From the NCBI GenBank assembly GCA_002314195.1, contig DCCQ01000072.1, positions 26,775-39,454 on the forward strand: a DNA stretch of 12,680 bases, in the 5' to 3' direction. Of this stretch, positions 7,176-12,680 are shown one piece after another. Each line of letters begins with the position of its first letter. The first letter of the stretch is position 1. The notes beneath the pieces are model-generated. The model searched no databases. It had not been told where the DNA came from and saw only the letters and a program-made list of their open reading frames with translations. The position numbers were made by a program, and so were the translations under genes. The stretch is from Bacteroidales bacterium UBA1077 (GTDB taxonomy: Bacteria; Bacteroidota; Bacteroidia; Bacteroidales; UBA932).

Positions 7176-8180
7176 TTAAAGATGTTCCACCTCGCAGTCG
7201 AGGGTGACACCGAACTTTCCGCGCACGCTTGACCGGATTTGTTCTTCGAGATCCATAATCTCCCGCGGACTGGCGTTGCCGTCGGCGTTGACTATGACCA
7301 AAGGCTGCTTTGCCCAGACCGCCGCTCCGCCAAGGCGTCTGCCTTTCCATCCGCATTGTTCTATCAGCCATGCGGCGGGAACTTTCACCAGGCCGTCAGA
7401 AACTTTATAGTGCGGAACTTCCGCATCGGATTTCGAGGCTATTCTTTCAAAGGCATCCATAGAGATGACCGGATTCTTGAAGAAACTCCCGGCACTTCCG
7501 GTTTCTGCCGGGTCCGGCAGTTTTTCTTTTCGTATCGCGATCACGGCTTCCCTGACCTTCTTCGGAGTCAATGACGGATCGCTCTTCAAGGAGCCCCCCA
7601 GCGCCTTGCTGTAGTCCAGTCTTGGCCTTGGCTCCCGTGAAAGCCCGAAGACAACATGGGTGATGATGAAACGGTCCTTGTCGTCACCCTTGAATCTGGA
7701 CTCGCGGTAGCCGTAGCCGCATTCGGACACATCGAACTTCACAAATTCTTTATTGATGGTGTCGAAAGCATGGACAGTCTTGATGATGTCCTTGGCCTCC
7801 ACGCCATAGGCTCCGATGTTCTGCACAGCAGCGGCTCCGACCTCTCCCGGAATCAGGGACAGGTTCTCCGGACCCCAGAGTTCCTCGTTCGCGGCGAACT
7901 CGCAGAAACGGTCGAACTCGACCCCTGCTCCCACAGAAAATAGATCATCGGAAAGCCTTTCGATGAAATCCACCTTCGAGTGCAGGATGGTCCCTCTGAA
8001 ATCGCCCGTGAACAACAGGTTGCTGCCTGATCCTATGTGCTTGACGGGCTGGGGAATATTCTCAAAATCGAGATTCAACAGATCCTCCGGCCTGTCATAT
8101 TCAATGAAGAGGCGGCAGGATACCCGCATCCCGAATGTATTGCTGCCACCGAGCGGCCGGTCGTGTGTTATGCTTATCAT
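7176..8180 (-). CDS. murB: UDP-N-acetylenolpyruvoylglucosamine reductase (MurB, type I)
   Basis: This FAD-dependent cytoplasmic enzyme reduces the enolpyruvyl product of MurA to UDP-N-acetylmuramate with NADPH. The 334 residues show the FAD-binding blocks GSGSNLLFTGDF (50-61) and IPGEVGAAAVQNIGAYG (110-126). The type I hallmark YGYRES (156-161, Arg159) follows, then GSFFKNP with the proton-donor Ser232, and the catalytic Glu330 in LDCEVEHL at the C-terminus. All expected active-site residues are present and the length is normal. The start MISITHDRPLGGSNTFG aligns with the family N-terminus. It is divergent from murA, the preceding pathway step, and shares a promoter palindrome with it. Confidence 0.96.
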   Translation of the reverse strand: MISITHDRPLGGSNTFGMRVSCRLFIEYDRPEDLLNLDFENIPQPVKHIGSGSNLLFTGDFRGTILHSKVDFIERLSDDLFSVGAGVEFDRFCEFAANEELWGPENLSLIPGEVGAAAVQNIGAYGVEAKDIIKTVHAFDTINKEFVKFDVSECGYGYRESRFKGDDKDRFIITHVVFGLSREPRPRLDYSKALGGSLKSDPSLTPKKVREAVIAIRKEKLPDPAETGSAGSFFKNPVISMDAFERIASKSDAEVPHYKVSDGLVKVPAAWLIEQCGWKGRRLGGAAVWAKQPLVIVNADGNASPREIMDLEEQIRSSVRGKFGVTLDCEVEHL

Positions 8181-8183
8181 TTG

Positions 8184-8214
8184 TTTGTTCTTTTGTCACA
8201 AAGTTATAACTTTG
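8184..8214 (+). promoter_or_regulatory. Promoter of murA
   Basis: TTTG (8184-8187), 19 bases, then TAACTTTG (8207-8214) is an exact match to the Bacteroidetes primary-sigma promoter TTTG-N19/21-TAnnTTTG. Transcription should start around 8219-8221, leaving a leader of only about 15 bases before the murA ATG. The -7 element is one half of an 18-base palindrome whose other half is a -7 element for murB. Confidence 0.75.
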
Positions 8215-8215
8215 T
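8198..8215. repeat. Perfect 18-base palindrome between murB and murA
   Basis: ACAAAGTTA followed by TAACTTTGT is a perfect uninterrupted palindrome. Each half contains TAACTTTG read outward, so one site provides back-to-back -7 elements for the two divergent genes. It may also be an operator for a dimeric regulator. Polymerase bound for one gene would physically block the other. Confidence 0.75.
8199..8206 (-). promoter_or_regulatory. Probable -7 element of murB
   Basis: On the minus strand these bases read TAACTTTG, an exact match to TAnnTTTG. Transcription would start near 8192, about a dozen bases before the murB ATG at 8180. No TTTG is found 19-21 bases upstream, so this side of the pair looks weaker than the murA side. 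Confidence 0.5.
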
Positions 8216-8235
8216 TAGAATAAGTCGTTAAGATT

Positions 8236-9543
8236 ATGGGTTCATTTATCATTGAGGGCGGGCACGCCCTGAGTGGCTCGATCCGCCCTCAAGGGGCTAA
8301 GAATGAAGCTCTGGAAGTCATCAGCGCTGTCCTGCTGACGGAAGATGAAGTTGTCATTTCCAACGTCCCGGAGATCCTGGATGTCAATAACCTCATCCTC
8401 CTCCTTGAAGGAATGGGGGTCAAGGTCGTCAGATTGGAGAAGGGTTGTTACAGTTTCAAGGCTGACAGCATTGACACTGAGTATGTGTCCAGTCCGGACT
8501 TCATAGGCAAATGCGCGTCTCTGAGAGGCTCAGTGATGGTCGTCGGACCGCTGCTCGCACGGTTCGGCCATGCGTTCTTCCCGAAGCCGGGCGGAGACAG
8601 GATAGGCCGCCGTCGTGTGGACACGCATATTCAAGGATTCATGAACCTTGGGGCTGCCGCTGAATATGACAGCGTGGCCGGAGCCTTCTCCCTCTCCGCT
8701 CCGGCGGGATTGAAAGGCAGCCGTATGCTTCTGGACGAAGCTTCCGTGACCGGAACCGCGAACATACTTATGGCGGCGGCTTTGGCCGAAGGGGAGACGG
8801 TCATCTACAACGCGGCATGTGAGCCGTACGTCCAGCAACTCTCCAGACTGTTGGTCTCCATGGGGGCGATGATTGATGGCATAGGATCCAATCTGTTGAG
8901 GGTTAGAGGAGTGAAATCTCTTCACGGCGCGTCTCATAAGATACTTCCGGACATGATAGAAGTCGGCTCGTTCATAGGCATAGCGGCCATGACCCGCAGT
9001 TCGGTGACAATCAAGGATGTGTCGTGGGAGAATCTGGGCATCATTCCAGAGTCATTCCGCCGTCTTGGAGTCAGGCTGGAACAGATAAGGGATGACATAT
9101 TCGTGCCGGCTCAGGATAGTTATGTGATAGACTCTTTTCTGGACGGCTCGATAATGACGATATCGGACGCGCCTTGGCCTGGACTCACACCGGACCTGCT
9201 GTCCGTCATGCTGGTTGTCGCCACGCAGTGCCGAGGCAGTGTGCTCATCCACCAGAAGATGTTCGAGAGCCGTCTGTTCTTCGTTGACAGGCTCATCGAC
9301 ATGGGCGCCCAGATCATCCTTTGCGATCCGCACCGCGCTGTGGTGATCGGCCACGACCATAATTTCCGTCTTCGCGCCGGCAAGATGCTTTCGCCGGACA
9401 TCCGTGCCGGAATAGCTCTGCTGATCGCCGCGATGTCTGCCGACGGGACCAGTGTCATCGGTAATGTGGAACAGATCGACCGAGGGTACGAGGACATCGA
9501 CGGCCGCCTGAACGCATTGGGTGCAAGGATTGAAAGGCAGTGA
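8236..9543 (+). CDS. murA: UDP-N-acetylglucosamine 1-carboxyvinyltransferase (MurA), Asp active-site form
   Basis: MurA transfers enolpyruvate from PEP to UDP-GlcNAc, the first committed step of peptidoglycan synthesis, in the cytoplasm. The 435 residues form the usual EPSP-synthase-like two-domain fold. Visible motifs are GAKNEAL (20-26, Lys22/Asn23), the active-site loop KPGGDRIGRRRVDTH (117-131), DAPWPGLTPDL with the conserved Asp, and DIRAGIALLIAA with the conserved Arg near the C-terminus. The residue equivalent to E. coli Cys115, the covalent target of fosfomycin, is Asp121 (codon 8596-8598). The same Cys-to-Asp change in Mycobacterium and Chlamydia MurA keeps activity and gives fosfomycin insensitivity, so the enzyme is expected to be active and resistant. 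It is divergent from murB, whose product performs the next step. Confidence 0.96.
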   Translation: MGSFIIEGGHALSGSIRPQGAKNEALEVISAVLLTEDEVVISNVPEILDVNNLILLLEGMGVKVVRLEKGCYSFKADSIDTEYVSSPDFIGKCASLRGSVMVVGPLLARFGHAFFPKPGGDRIGRRRVDTHIQGFMNLGAAAEYDSVAGAFSLSAPAGLKGSRMLLDEASVTGTANILMAAALAEGETVIYNAACEPYVQQLSRLLVSMGAMIDGIGSNLLRVRGVKSLHGASHKILPDMIEVGSFIGIAAMTRSSVTIKDVSWENLGIIPESFRRLGVRLEQIRDDIFVPAQDSYVIDSFLDGSIMTISDAPWPGLTPDLLSVMLVVATQCRGSVLIHQKMFESRLFFVDRLIDMGAQIILCDPHRAVVIGHDHNFRLRAGKMLSPDIRAGIALLIAAMSADGTSVIGNVEQIDRGYEDIDGRLNALGARIERQ

Positions 9544-9639
9544 TTGGCTAAATACTACAGCCCTGTTCTGTTATTTTGTTTCAGAGCTTATGTGATATCC
9601 GCTTGAGACGGTTCTTGAAATAGGCGGACTGCATTTTCT

Positions 9640-9671
9640 TTTGCCCCAAGGCGAATATTTCGTTATCTTTG
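9640..9671 (+). promoter_or_regulatory. Promoter of purF
   Basis: TTTG (9640-9643), 20 bases, then TATCTTTG (9664-9671) is an exact match to TTTG-N19/21-TAnnTTTG. The predicted start near 9676-9680 falls at the foot of a hairpin. It rules out the upstream in-frame TTG at 9641 as the purF start, because that codon lies within the promoter. Confidence 0.75.
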
Positions 9672-9677
9672 TACTTT

Positions 9678-9713
9678 GGCAAGCGTTAAGGGATTGTCCC
9701 TTTAATGGCTGCC
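9678..9713 (+). promoter_or_regulatory. Hairpin at the predicted 5' end of purF mRNA
   Basis: GGCA (9678-9681) pairs with TGCC (9710-9713), GC pairs inside it, and TTAAGGGA pairs with TCCC-T-TTAA (one bulged T) around the loop TTG (9694-9696). The structure begins at about the predicted transcription start. It ends before the ribosome-binding sequence AAAGGA at 9723-9728, so it would not mask it. It may stabilise the mRNA or take part in regulation. No T-run follows, so it is not a terminator. No known purine riboswitch was recognised. Confidence 0.45.
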
Positions 9714-9730
9714 TAGTCCGCGAAAGGAAT

Positions 9731-11137
9731 ATGTTTTCAAAGGAACTTAAAGAAGAATGCGGGGTGTTCGGTGTCTGGGGTGTCCCTCACGCCGCCGAGG
9801 TGACCTACTACGGTCTCCATGCGCTCCAGCATCGCGGCCAGGAAGGCTGCGGAATCGTCTCGGTCAACGATAATGGAGAACTTCACCGGGTCAAAGGACT
9901 CGGACTCGTGACCGAAGTCTTCAACAGTGAGAACCTCGGTTCTCTGCACGGCGACATGGCGATCGGCCATGTGCGTTACTCTACGCACGGAGGTGGCGGC
10001 ATAGAGAATGTCCAGCCGTTCCTGTTCAAGCACAACACCGGAGATTTTTCCCTTGCCCACAACGGCAATGTGGTCAACTCCGCCCAGTTAAGAAAGTACC
10101 TGGAGGATCGCGGCAGCCTTTTCCAGTCCACTTCCGACAGCGAGATTCTGGCCCATTTGATCAAAAAGGAGCCGGTTGAAAGGAACAGCCCGAGAATATA
10201 CCCGATAATGGAGGCCCTGAACATGATTGAAGGGGCTTTTGCGTTTCTGGTGATGACCAACCACCGGATTTACGCCATGCGTGACAAGTACGGCCTGAGG
10301 CCTCTGTCCATCGGGCGGATCGGCGACGGCTATGTGCTCAGCAGCGAGACCTGCGCGTTCAGTGTTGTCGGAGCGGAGTTTGTCCGCGATGTGGAGCCTG
10401 GTGAGGTCATCACAATCGACCATCACGGGATCCGGAGCCGGAAATATTCAGACTACCAGCGCCACGCCATGTGCGCCATGGAATATATCTACTTCTCCCG
10501 TCCGGACAGCGACATCGAAGGCCGCAACGTCCACTCTTTCAGAAAGGAAAGCGGAAAGATTCTTTACAGGGAGTCGCATGTGGACGCGGACATTGTGGTC
10601 GGAGTTCCGGATTCCAGCCTAAGCGCCGCTTCCGGTTACGCTGAGGCGAGTGGCCTTCCGAGCGAGATGGGCCTCATCAAGAACCGCTACATCGGCAGGA
10701 CTTTCATCCAGCCGTCGCAGGAGATGAGGGACAAGGGCGTGAAGATGAAATTGTCTCCGGTGCGTACCATCGTGAAGGGCAAGAGGATAATTCTGGTGGA
10801 CGACTCAATCGTGCGCGGAACCACGTCCCTGAGGATTGTTCGCATGCTCCGCGAGGCCGGGGCGAAAGAGGTCCACATGAGAATCGCCAGCCCGATGATC
10901 AAGAATCCGTGCTTCTACGGAGTCGATATGTCCACGCACAAGGAACTTCTCTGCTCCTCAAGGAATCTGGAGCAGGCCAGGCAGGCGATCGAGGCCGATT
11001 CGCTTGCTTTCCTCTCCGAGGAGGGCCTTTTTGAGGCCGGTCACCGCAGCGACCTTTGCCTGGCCTGCTTCAACGGCAATTACCCGACCGCCCTCTACTC
11101 CAGCATCGAGGAGGTCAACGAGGAGCATAAATTTTAG
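9731..11137 (+). CDS. purF: Amidophosphoribosyltransferase (PurF), Fe-S type
   Basis: PurF converts PRPP and glutamine to 5-phosphoribosylamine, the first step of de novo purine synthesis, in the cytoplasm. From the ATG at 9731, 8 bases or fewer after AAAGGA, the protein has 468 residues. A nine-residue propeptide (MFSKELKEE) precedes Cys10-GVFGVWG, the N-terminal nucleophile of the class II glutaminase domain (about 10-235; HRGQEGCG, VRYSTHG, AHNGN). The phosphoribosyltransferase domain has the PRPP loop ILVDDSIVRGTT (354-365). Cys248, Cys394, Cys443 and Cys446 sit where the [4Fe-4S] ligands lie in the Bacillus subtilis enzyme, so this is the cluster-bearing, propeptide-processed type. The cluster is oxygen-labile in that enzyme. 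purM follows after 64 bases. Confidence 0.96.
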   Translation: MFSKELKEECGVFGVWGVPHAAEVTYYGLHALQHRGQEGCGIVSVNDNGELHRVKGLGLVTEVFNSENLGSLHGDMAIGHVRYSTHGGGGIENVQPFLFKHNTGDFSLAHNGNVVNSAQLRKYLEDRGSLFQSTSDSEILAHLIKKEPVERNSPRIYPIMEALNMIEGAFAFLVMTNHRIYAMRDKYGLRPLSIGRIGDGYVLSSETCAFSVVGAEFVRDVEPGEVITIDHHGIRSRKYSDYQRHAMCAMEYIYFSRPDSDIEGRNVHSFRKESGKILYRESHVDADIVVGVPDSSLSAASGYAEASGLPSEMGLIKNRYIGRTFIQPSQEMRDKGVKMKLSPVRTIVKGKRIILVDDSIVRGTTSLRIVRMLREAGAKEVHMRIASPMIKNPCFYGVDMSTHKELLCSSRNLEQARQAIEADSLAFLSEEGLFEAGHRSDLCLACFNGNYPTALYSSIEEVNEEHKF

Positions 11138-11201
11138 TCGAAGAGTTTATCTTTTGTCTTTTGAATATATTGATAGATAATAAATTATAATAATTACTAC
11201 T

Positions 11202-12236
11202 ATGGCAGTTGATTACGAGAAGGCGGGTGTCAGCCTCGAGGCAGGTTACGATGTCGTACGCAGGATCAAGAAACACGTGGCGTCGACCGACAGGCTTGGC
11301 GTGATGGGGAACATCGGATCGTTCGGAGGTATGTTTGATCTTTCAAAGTTGAACATCAAGGAACCGGTCCTTGTCAGCGGTACAGACGGAGTCGGCACGA
11401 AACTCAAGCTGGCGTTCGCGATGGACAAGCACGACACCATCGGCATCGACGCCGTGGCGATGTGCGTGAACGATGTTCTGGCCCAGGGAGCGGAACCGCT
11501 TGTGTTCCTTGACTATGTGGCTCAGGGAAAGACCCGTCCGGAGGTGGTAGAGGCCATCGTGGCCGGAGTCGCGGACGGTTGCCGTCAGGCTGGCTGCGCC
11601 CTCGTTGGCGGAGAGACAGCCGAGATGCCTGGAATGTATGAGGACGGTGAATATGACATCGCAGGCTACACCACAGGTGTCGTGGAGAAATCCAAGCTCA
11701 TTGATGGCACGAAGGTCAAGGCCGGAGATGTCCTTGTCGGGATAGCCTCTACAGGAGTCCACAGCAACGGCTTCAGCCTAGTCCGTAAGATTTTCTCTGA
11801 CAACAATCTGGATCTGTTCAAGGTCTATCCTGAACTGGAGTCCGACCAGCCGCTCGGCCTTGTCGCTCTGACTCCGACCAGAATCTACGTGAAGCAGGTT
11901 CTCGATGTTATCCGCAACTGTGACGTGCACGGAGTCGCCCACATTACCGGTGGTGGCTTCGATGAGAACATACCGAGAATCCTCCGTGAAGGCCAGGGCA
12001 TAGAGGTGCAGGAAGGTTCATGGACAATCCTCCCGATTTTCCGCTTCCTTGAGAAGTACGGCAACATCCCTCACAGGGAGATGTTCAACATATTCAACAT
12101 GGGTGTCGGAATGGTTCTCGCCCTTGACGAGTCCGAGGTTCAGAAGGCCATCGACATCCTTGCCGGTTATGGGGACAAGGCGACCGTTATCGGCCGCGTG
12201 ACCGACAGGCCGGGAGTGGATATTCATTTGCTTTAG
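11202..12236 (+). CDS. purM: Phosphoribosylformylglycinamidine cyclo-ligase (PurM, AIR synthetase)
   Basis: PurM uses ATP to close FGAM to 5-aminoimidazole ribonucleotide, step 5 of purine synthesis. The 344 residues contain YEKAGVS (5-11), SGTDGVGTKLK (59-69), NDVLAQGAEPLVFLDY (90-105), GGETAEMPGMY (136-146), STGVHSNGFSLVR, AHITGGGFDENIPR and MFNIFNMGVGM, all hallmarks of the family. Length is normal. It begins 64 AT-rich bases after purF on the same strand. No convincing promoter lies between (the best TTTG at 11160-11163 lacks a good -7 partner), so cotranscription from the purF promoter is likely. No strong ribosome-binding sequence is visible. Confidence 0.96.
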   Translation: MAVDYEKAGVSLEAGYDVVRRIKKHVASTDRLGVMGNIGSFGGMFDLSKLNIKEPVLVSGTDGVGTKLKLAFAMDKHDTIGIDAVAMCVNDVLAQGAEPLVFLDYVAQGKTRPEVVEAIVAGVADGCRQAGCALVGGETAEMPGMYEDGEYDIAGYTTGVVEKSKLIDGTKVKAGDVLVGIASTGVHSNGFSLVRKIFSDNNLDLFKVYPELESDQPLGLVALTPTRIYVKQVLDVIRNCDVHGVAHITGGGFDENIPRILREGQGIEVQEGSWTILPIFRFLEKYGNIPHREMFNIFNMGVGMVLALDESEVQKAIDILAGYGDKATVIGRVTDRPGVDIHLL

Positions 12237-12246
12237 GAATATTCCT
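12235..12246. repeat. 12-base palindrome over the purM stop codon
   Basis: AGGAATATTCCT is a perfect uninterrupted palindrome whose first two bases belong to the purM stop codon. It contains one of the five GAATATTC octamers in this window. As an RNA it has no loop, so it is not a terminator. Between it and the next gene (12247-12306) there are two TTCAAA copies but no clear promoter. Confidence 0.45.
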
Positions 12247-12306
12247 CCGTCCGTGCAAGTTTCTGGAATCATTGGATTTGGTTCAAATGGTTAAAGATTC
12301 AAAATT

Positions 12307-12680
12307 ATGAAAAAATCATTTGCTAAACTGACTGCGGCCATTGGTCCGGCCTTGCTCACAATGCTGGGGTTTTCCAGTTGCGGAGACAACATTTGGGAGG
12401 CACGTTGCGAGTACGGAACTCCATCCTGTGATTTCAAGGTCGATCTCACCGTTGTGGATGAAAGCGGGAAGGCCATCAAAGGTATCCGTGTGGCTCCTTC
12501 GGAACGGTTGACCTATGACAAGGACACCCTCTACACGGACGAAAGCGGCAAGGCCGTTGGTAATTATGACAGGGTCTGGCCGTATGATGAGGTAAAGTTT
12601 TATTTCGACGATGTTGACGGAGATGCAAACGGTTCCTTCAAGCGGGACAGTCTTACGGTCAAGGCTGAGAAACTGAAAGA
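12307..12680 (+). CDS. Putative lipoprotein resembling the radical SAM-associated lipoprotein family (cut by window end)
   Basis: The frame is open from the ATG at 12307 to the window edge (124 codons, no stop). The N-terminus is a lipoprotein signal: MKK, a hydrophobic stretch and GFSSC, with Cys25 as the probable lipidated residue, so the mature protein should be anchored in the envelope. After a short linker comes CEYGTPSCDF (34-43), then a beta-rich segment VDLTVVDESGKAIKGIRV (45-62) like the carboxypeptidase-regulatory/Ig-like fold. Then come DTLYTDESGKAVG (71-83) and VKFYFDDVDGDANGSF (94-109). The combination of lipobox, YGTP, a G-IRV turn, TLYTD and F-D-DVDG-NG matches my recollection of the Bacteroidales family annotated as 'radical SAM-associated putative lipoprotein', usually encoded beside a radical SAM/SPASM enzyme. 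The function of that family is unknown. It lies 70 bases after purM and is probably not functionally linked to it. Confidence 0.75.
   Translation, partial: MKKSFAKLTAAIGPALLTMLGFSSCGDNIWEARCEYGTPSCDFKVDLTVVDESGKAIKGIRVAPSERLTYDKDTLYTDESGKAVGNYDRVWPYDEVKFYFDDVDGDANGSFKRDSLTVKAEKLK

Noticed and set aside
9546..9580. Possible terminator after murA (GGCT, 9-base loop, AGCC, then T-rich)
   Set aside because: The stem is only 4 bp and the T-rich tract is interrupted; too weak to annotate.
9641..9730. Upstream in-frame TTG of purF adding 30 residues
   Set aside because: The codon overlaps the purF promoter, and the ATG at 9731 has a good ribosome-binding sequence and gives the expected short propeptide before the catalytic Cys.
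1..12680. CRISPR arrays, insertion sequences, tRNAs, phage genes
   Set aside because: No regularly spaced direct repeats, transposase or integrase motifs, or tRNA cloverleaf sequences were seen on either strand.

Overview
The window looks like chromosomal core sequence of a member of the Bacteroidota, most likely the order Bacteroidales, with moderately high GC (mid-50s percent by eye). Four things support this. Intergenic regions match the Bacteroidetes promoter form TTTG-N19/20-TAnnTTTG. Shine-Dalgarno sequences are mostly weak. MurA carries Asp where most bacteria have the fosfomycin-target Cys. The last gene resembles a lipoprotein family known mainly from Bacteroidales. No insertion sequence, phage gene, CRISPR array, tRNA or rRNA was seen.

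Layout. Left part, minus strand: metX (homoserine O-acetyltransferase), then thrA (fused aspartokinase/homoserine dehydrogenase) after a 15-base gap, then ctpA (S41 carboxy-terminal processing peptidase, exported) after a 121-base gap with its own possible promoter. A 355-base gene-free divergent region with several inverted repeats separates metX from the plus-strand pair rdgB (non-canonical purine NTP pyrophosphatase) and recO (recombinational repair). recO converges on murB (minus). murB and murA are divergent, with 55 bases between their start codons that contain a perfect 18-base palindrome placing a -7 promoter element on each strand. Then come purF and purM (plus, purine biosynthesis) and, running off the right edge, the first 124 codons of a small lipoprotein.

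How the genes work together. ThrA makes homoserine (with an Asd encoded elsewhere) and MetX acetylates it toward methionine, so the metX-thrA pair is an aspartate-to-methionine unit. MurA and MurB carry out the two consecutive steps that make UDP-N-acetylmuramate. PurF and PurM are steps 1 and 5 of de novo purine synthesis. RdgB and RecO are both genome-maintenance proteins.

Most of the window is ordinary housekeeping. The points most worth a second look are: the truncated lipoprotein, which resembles the 'radical SAM-associated putative lipoprotein' family and predicts an enzyme partner just outside the window; the shared murA/murB promoter palindrome; the structured metX leader; a hairpin at the predicted 5' end of the purF mRNA; and a strong excess of the hexamer GAATAT/ATATTC (37 sites counted by eye), found in all reading frames and close to several start codons.
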